From assembly GCA_963969495.1 (NCBI GenBank), contig OZ018330.1, forward strand, positions 48,755,206 through 48,819,205: a DNA stretch of 64,000 bases, read 5' to 3'. Positions 63,521 through 64,000 of the stretch are shown here, piece by piece (positions within the stretch are counted from its first letter, which is position 1; each line of letters starts with the position of its first letter). The position numbers and the translations under genes were made by a program. The notes under the pieces were generated by a model. The model was not told the DNA's origin and made no database searches. It saw nothing but the letters and a program-made list of their open reading frames with translations. Source of the stretch: Ceratothoa steindachneri (lineage: Eukaryota; Arthropoda; Malacostraca; Isopoda; Cymothoidae).

Positions 63521-63890
63521 GTTTACTACACTATGTGAAAAGTTAGTGAGTCAAAAAGAAATGCTACCTTCCACCAGCATACCAGAGTTGGTGCTGCATG
63601 AGCCACAGTACTCTCTCTCCCTAGCATGCAGTGTCCTATCTTGGATATGTAAGCATGCGCACAACAGCCCAACACTGCTCGCTGGAACTCTGAAGCGCAC
63701 AGTTCTATACAAGGATTTTTGTATTTTTTTTCATAAACTAGGGGATGGCTACTGACATTAAGCTTAAGGATTATATAATATACAAGTATAAAGAAAGAAA
63801 GAAAGAATGATTCATTATATTGAAAGTTATTGATAATATTGAGTGGAAATAAGGGGTGCTACAGTTCCGCAGTGCCTACATATGAGCCAT
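63521..63890 (+). repeat. Dispersed ~330-bp repeat, copy 2
   Basis: Plus-oriented counterpart of 10895-11225. Clear homology runs from about 63563 to 63885. It truncates the transposon-like protein to its left. Confidence 0.65.
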
Positions 63891-64000
63891 CTCTGCCTAG
63901 AACAAATTTCAAAAAGCTCAATCATATCCCACCTCACACACCTTTCAAATGAGAACATATTTAGCACCCTCAATCTATCTACATATTAAGGGGAGAATAT
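63891..64000 (-). repeat. LINE-b 3' fragment, cut by the window end
   Basis: AAAAAGCTCAATCATAT...CTTTCAAATGAGAA...TTAGCACCCTCAATCT matches 31400-31490 (LINE-b copy 2, minus strand), the C-terminal part of the RT. Confidence 0.55.

Noticed and set aside
1..64000. tRNA, rRNA or host protein-coding genes with introns
   Set aside because: I looked for tRNA box motifs, rRNA-like blocks and exon-like conserved frames and found none convincing beyond the short H2A-like piece; short exons could be missed without a search.

Overview
This is eukaryotic repeat DNA, most likely from an arthropod and probably a crustacean. I recognise no intact host gene in the 64 kb. Nearly everything that can be named is a transposable element or its debris: Gypsy-type LTR retrotransposons (two of GmrI type), CR1-like and Jockey-like LINEs, a Penelope-like element, mariner, Tc1, hAT, Merlin-like and Mutator-like DNA transposons, plus long (TA)n arrays and a minisatellite. 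The organism guess rests on this mix, on the CR1-like LINE whose 3' end is an 8-bp TTCTTATG-type repeat, and on the long (TA)n tracts. It is inference.

Layout. 1-1400 is unusually GC-rich unclassified repeat. 1.7-5.2 kb and 22.1-25.7 kb are two internally deleted copies (minus strand) of a GmrI-type Gypsy element (element A); a third, solo LTR of it lies at 33.4-35.8 kb. 5.5-6.2 kb is a Penelope-like GIY-YIG fragment, followed by a ~57-bp minisatellite (6.3-7.3 kb) and a 762-bp hAT-type non-autonomous element with an 8-bp target duplication. 9.5-10.5 kb is a dead Tc1 transposase, 12.0-12.7 kb a Jockey RT remnant, and 13.5-17.7 kb a second GmrI-type element (element B) with integrase before reverse transcriptase. 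19.0-20.1 kb is a LINE ORF1-like remnant and 28.0-29.1 kb a Mutator-like transposase remnant.

31.4-40.3 kb is a four-level nest: a CR1-like LINE (LINE-b) is split by a Gypsy element (C, 32344-38985), whose integrase is split by a solo LTR of element A, which is split by a mariner. 42.2-45.2 kb holds two near-identical, internally deleted CR1-like copies (LINE-a), one with a long uninterrupted RT reading frame. 48044-56921 is the centrepiece: an almost complete 8.9-kb Gypsy element (E, minus strand) with nearly identical LTRs, a 4-bp target duplication, a tRNA-Lys-type primer site, gag with five zinc knuckles, a textbook -1 slippery site at the gag stop, and a pol that appears to carry an OTU-like domain and a second retropepsin-like domain between RNase H and integrase. 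It sits inside another LINE-b copy. 58849-60150 is a mariner with an uninterrupted 349-residue transposase.

What still looks capable of function: the mariner at 58.8-60.2 kb (intact transposase, TIRs and TA duplication) and the gag, protease and integrase parts of element E. All other coding segments are truncated or broken. The dominant process is repeated insertion of elements into older elements, so their relative order can be read directly from the nesting.
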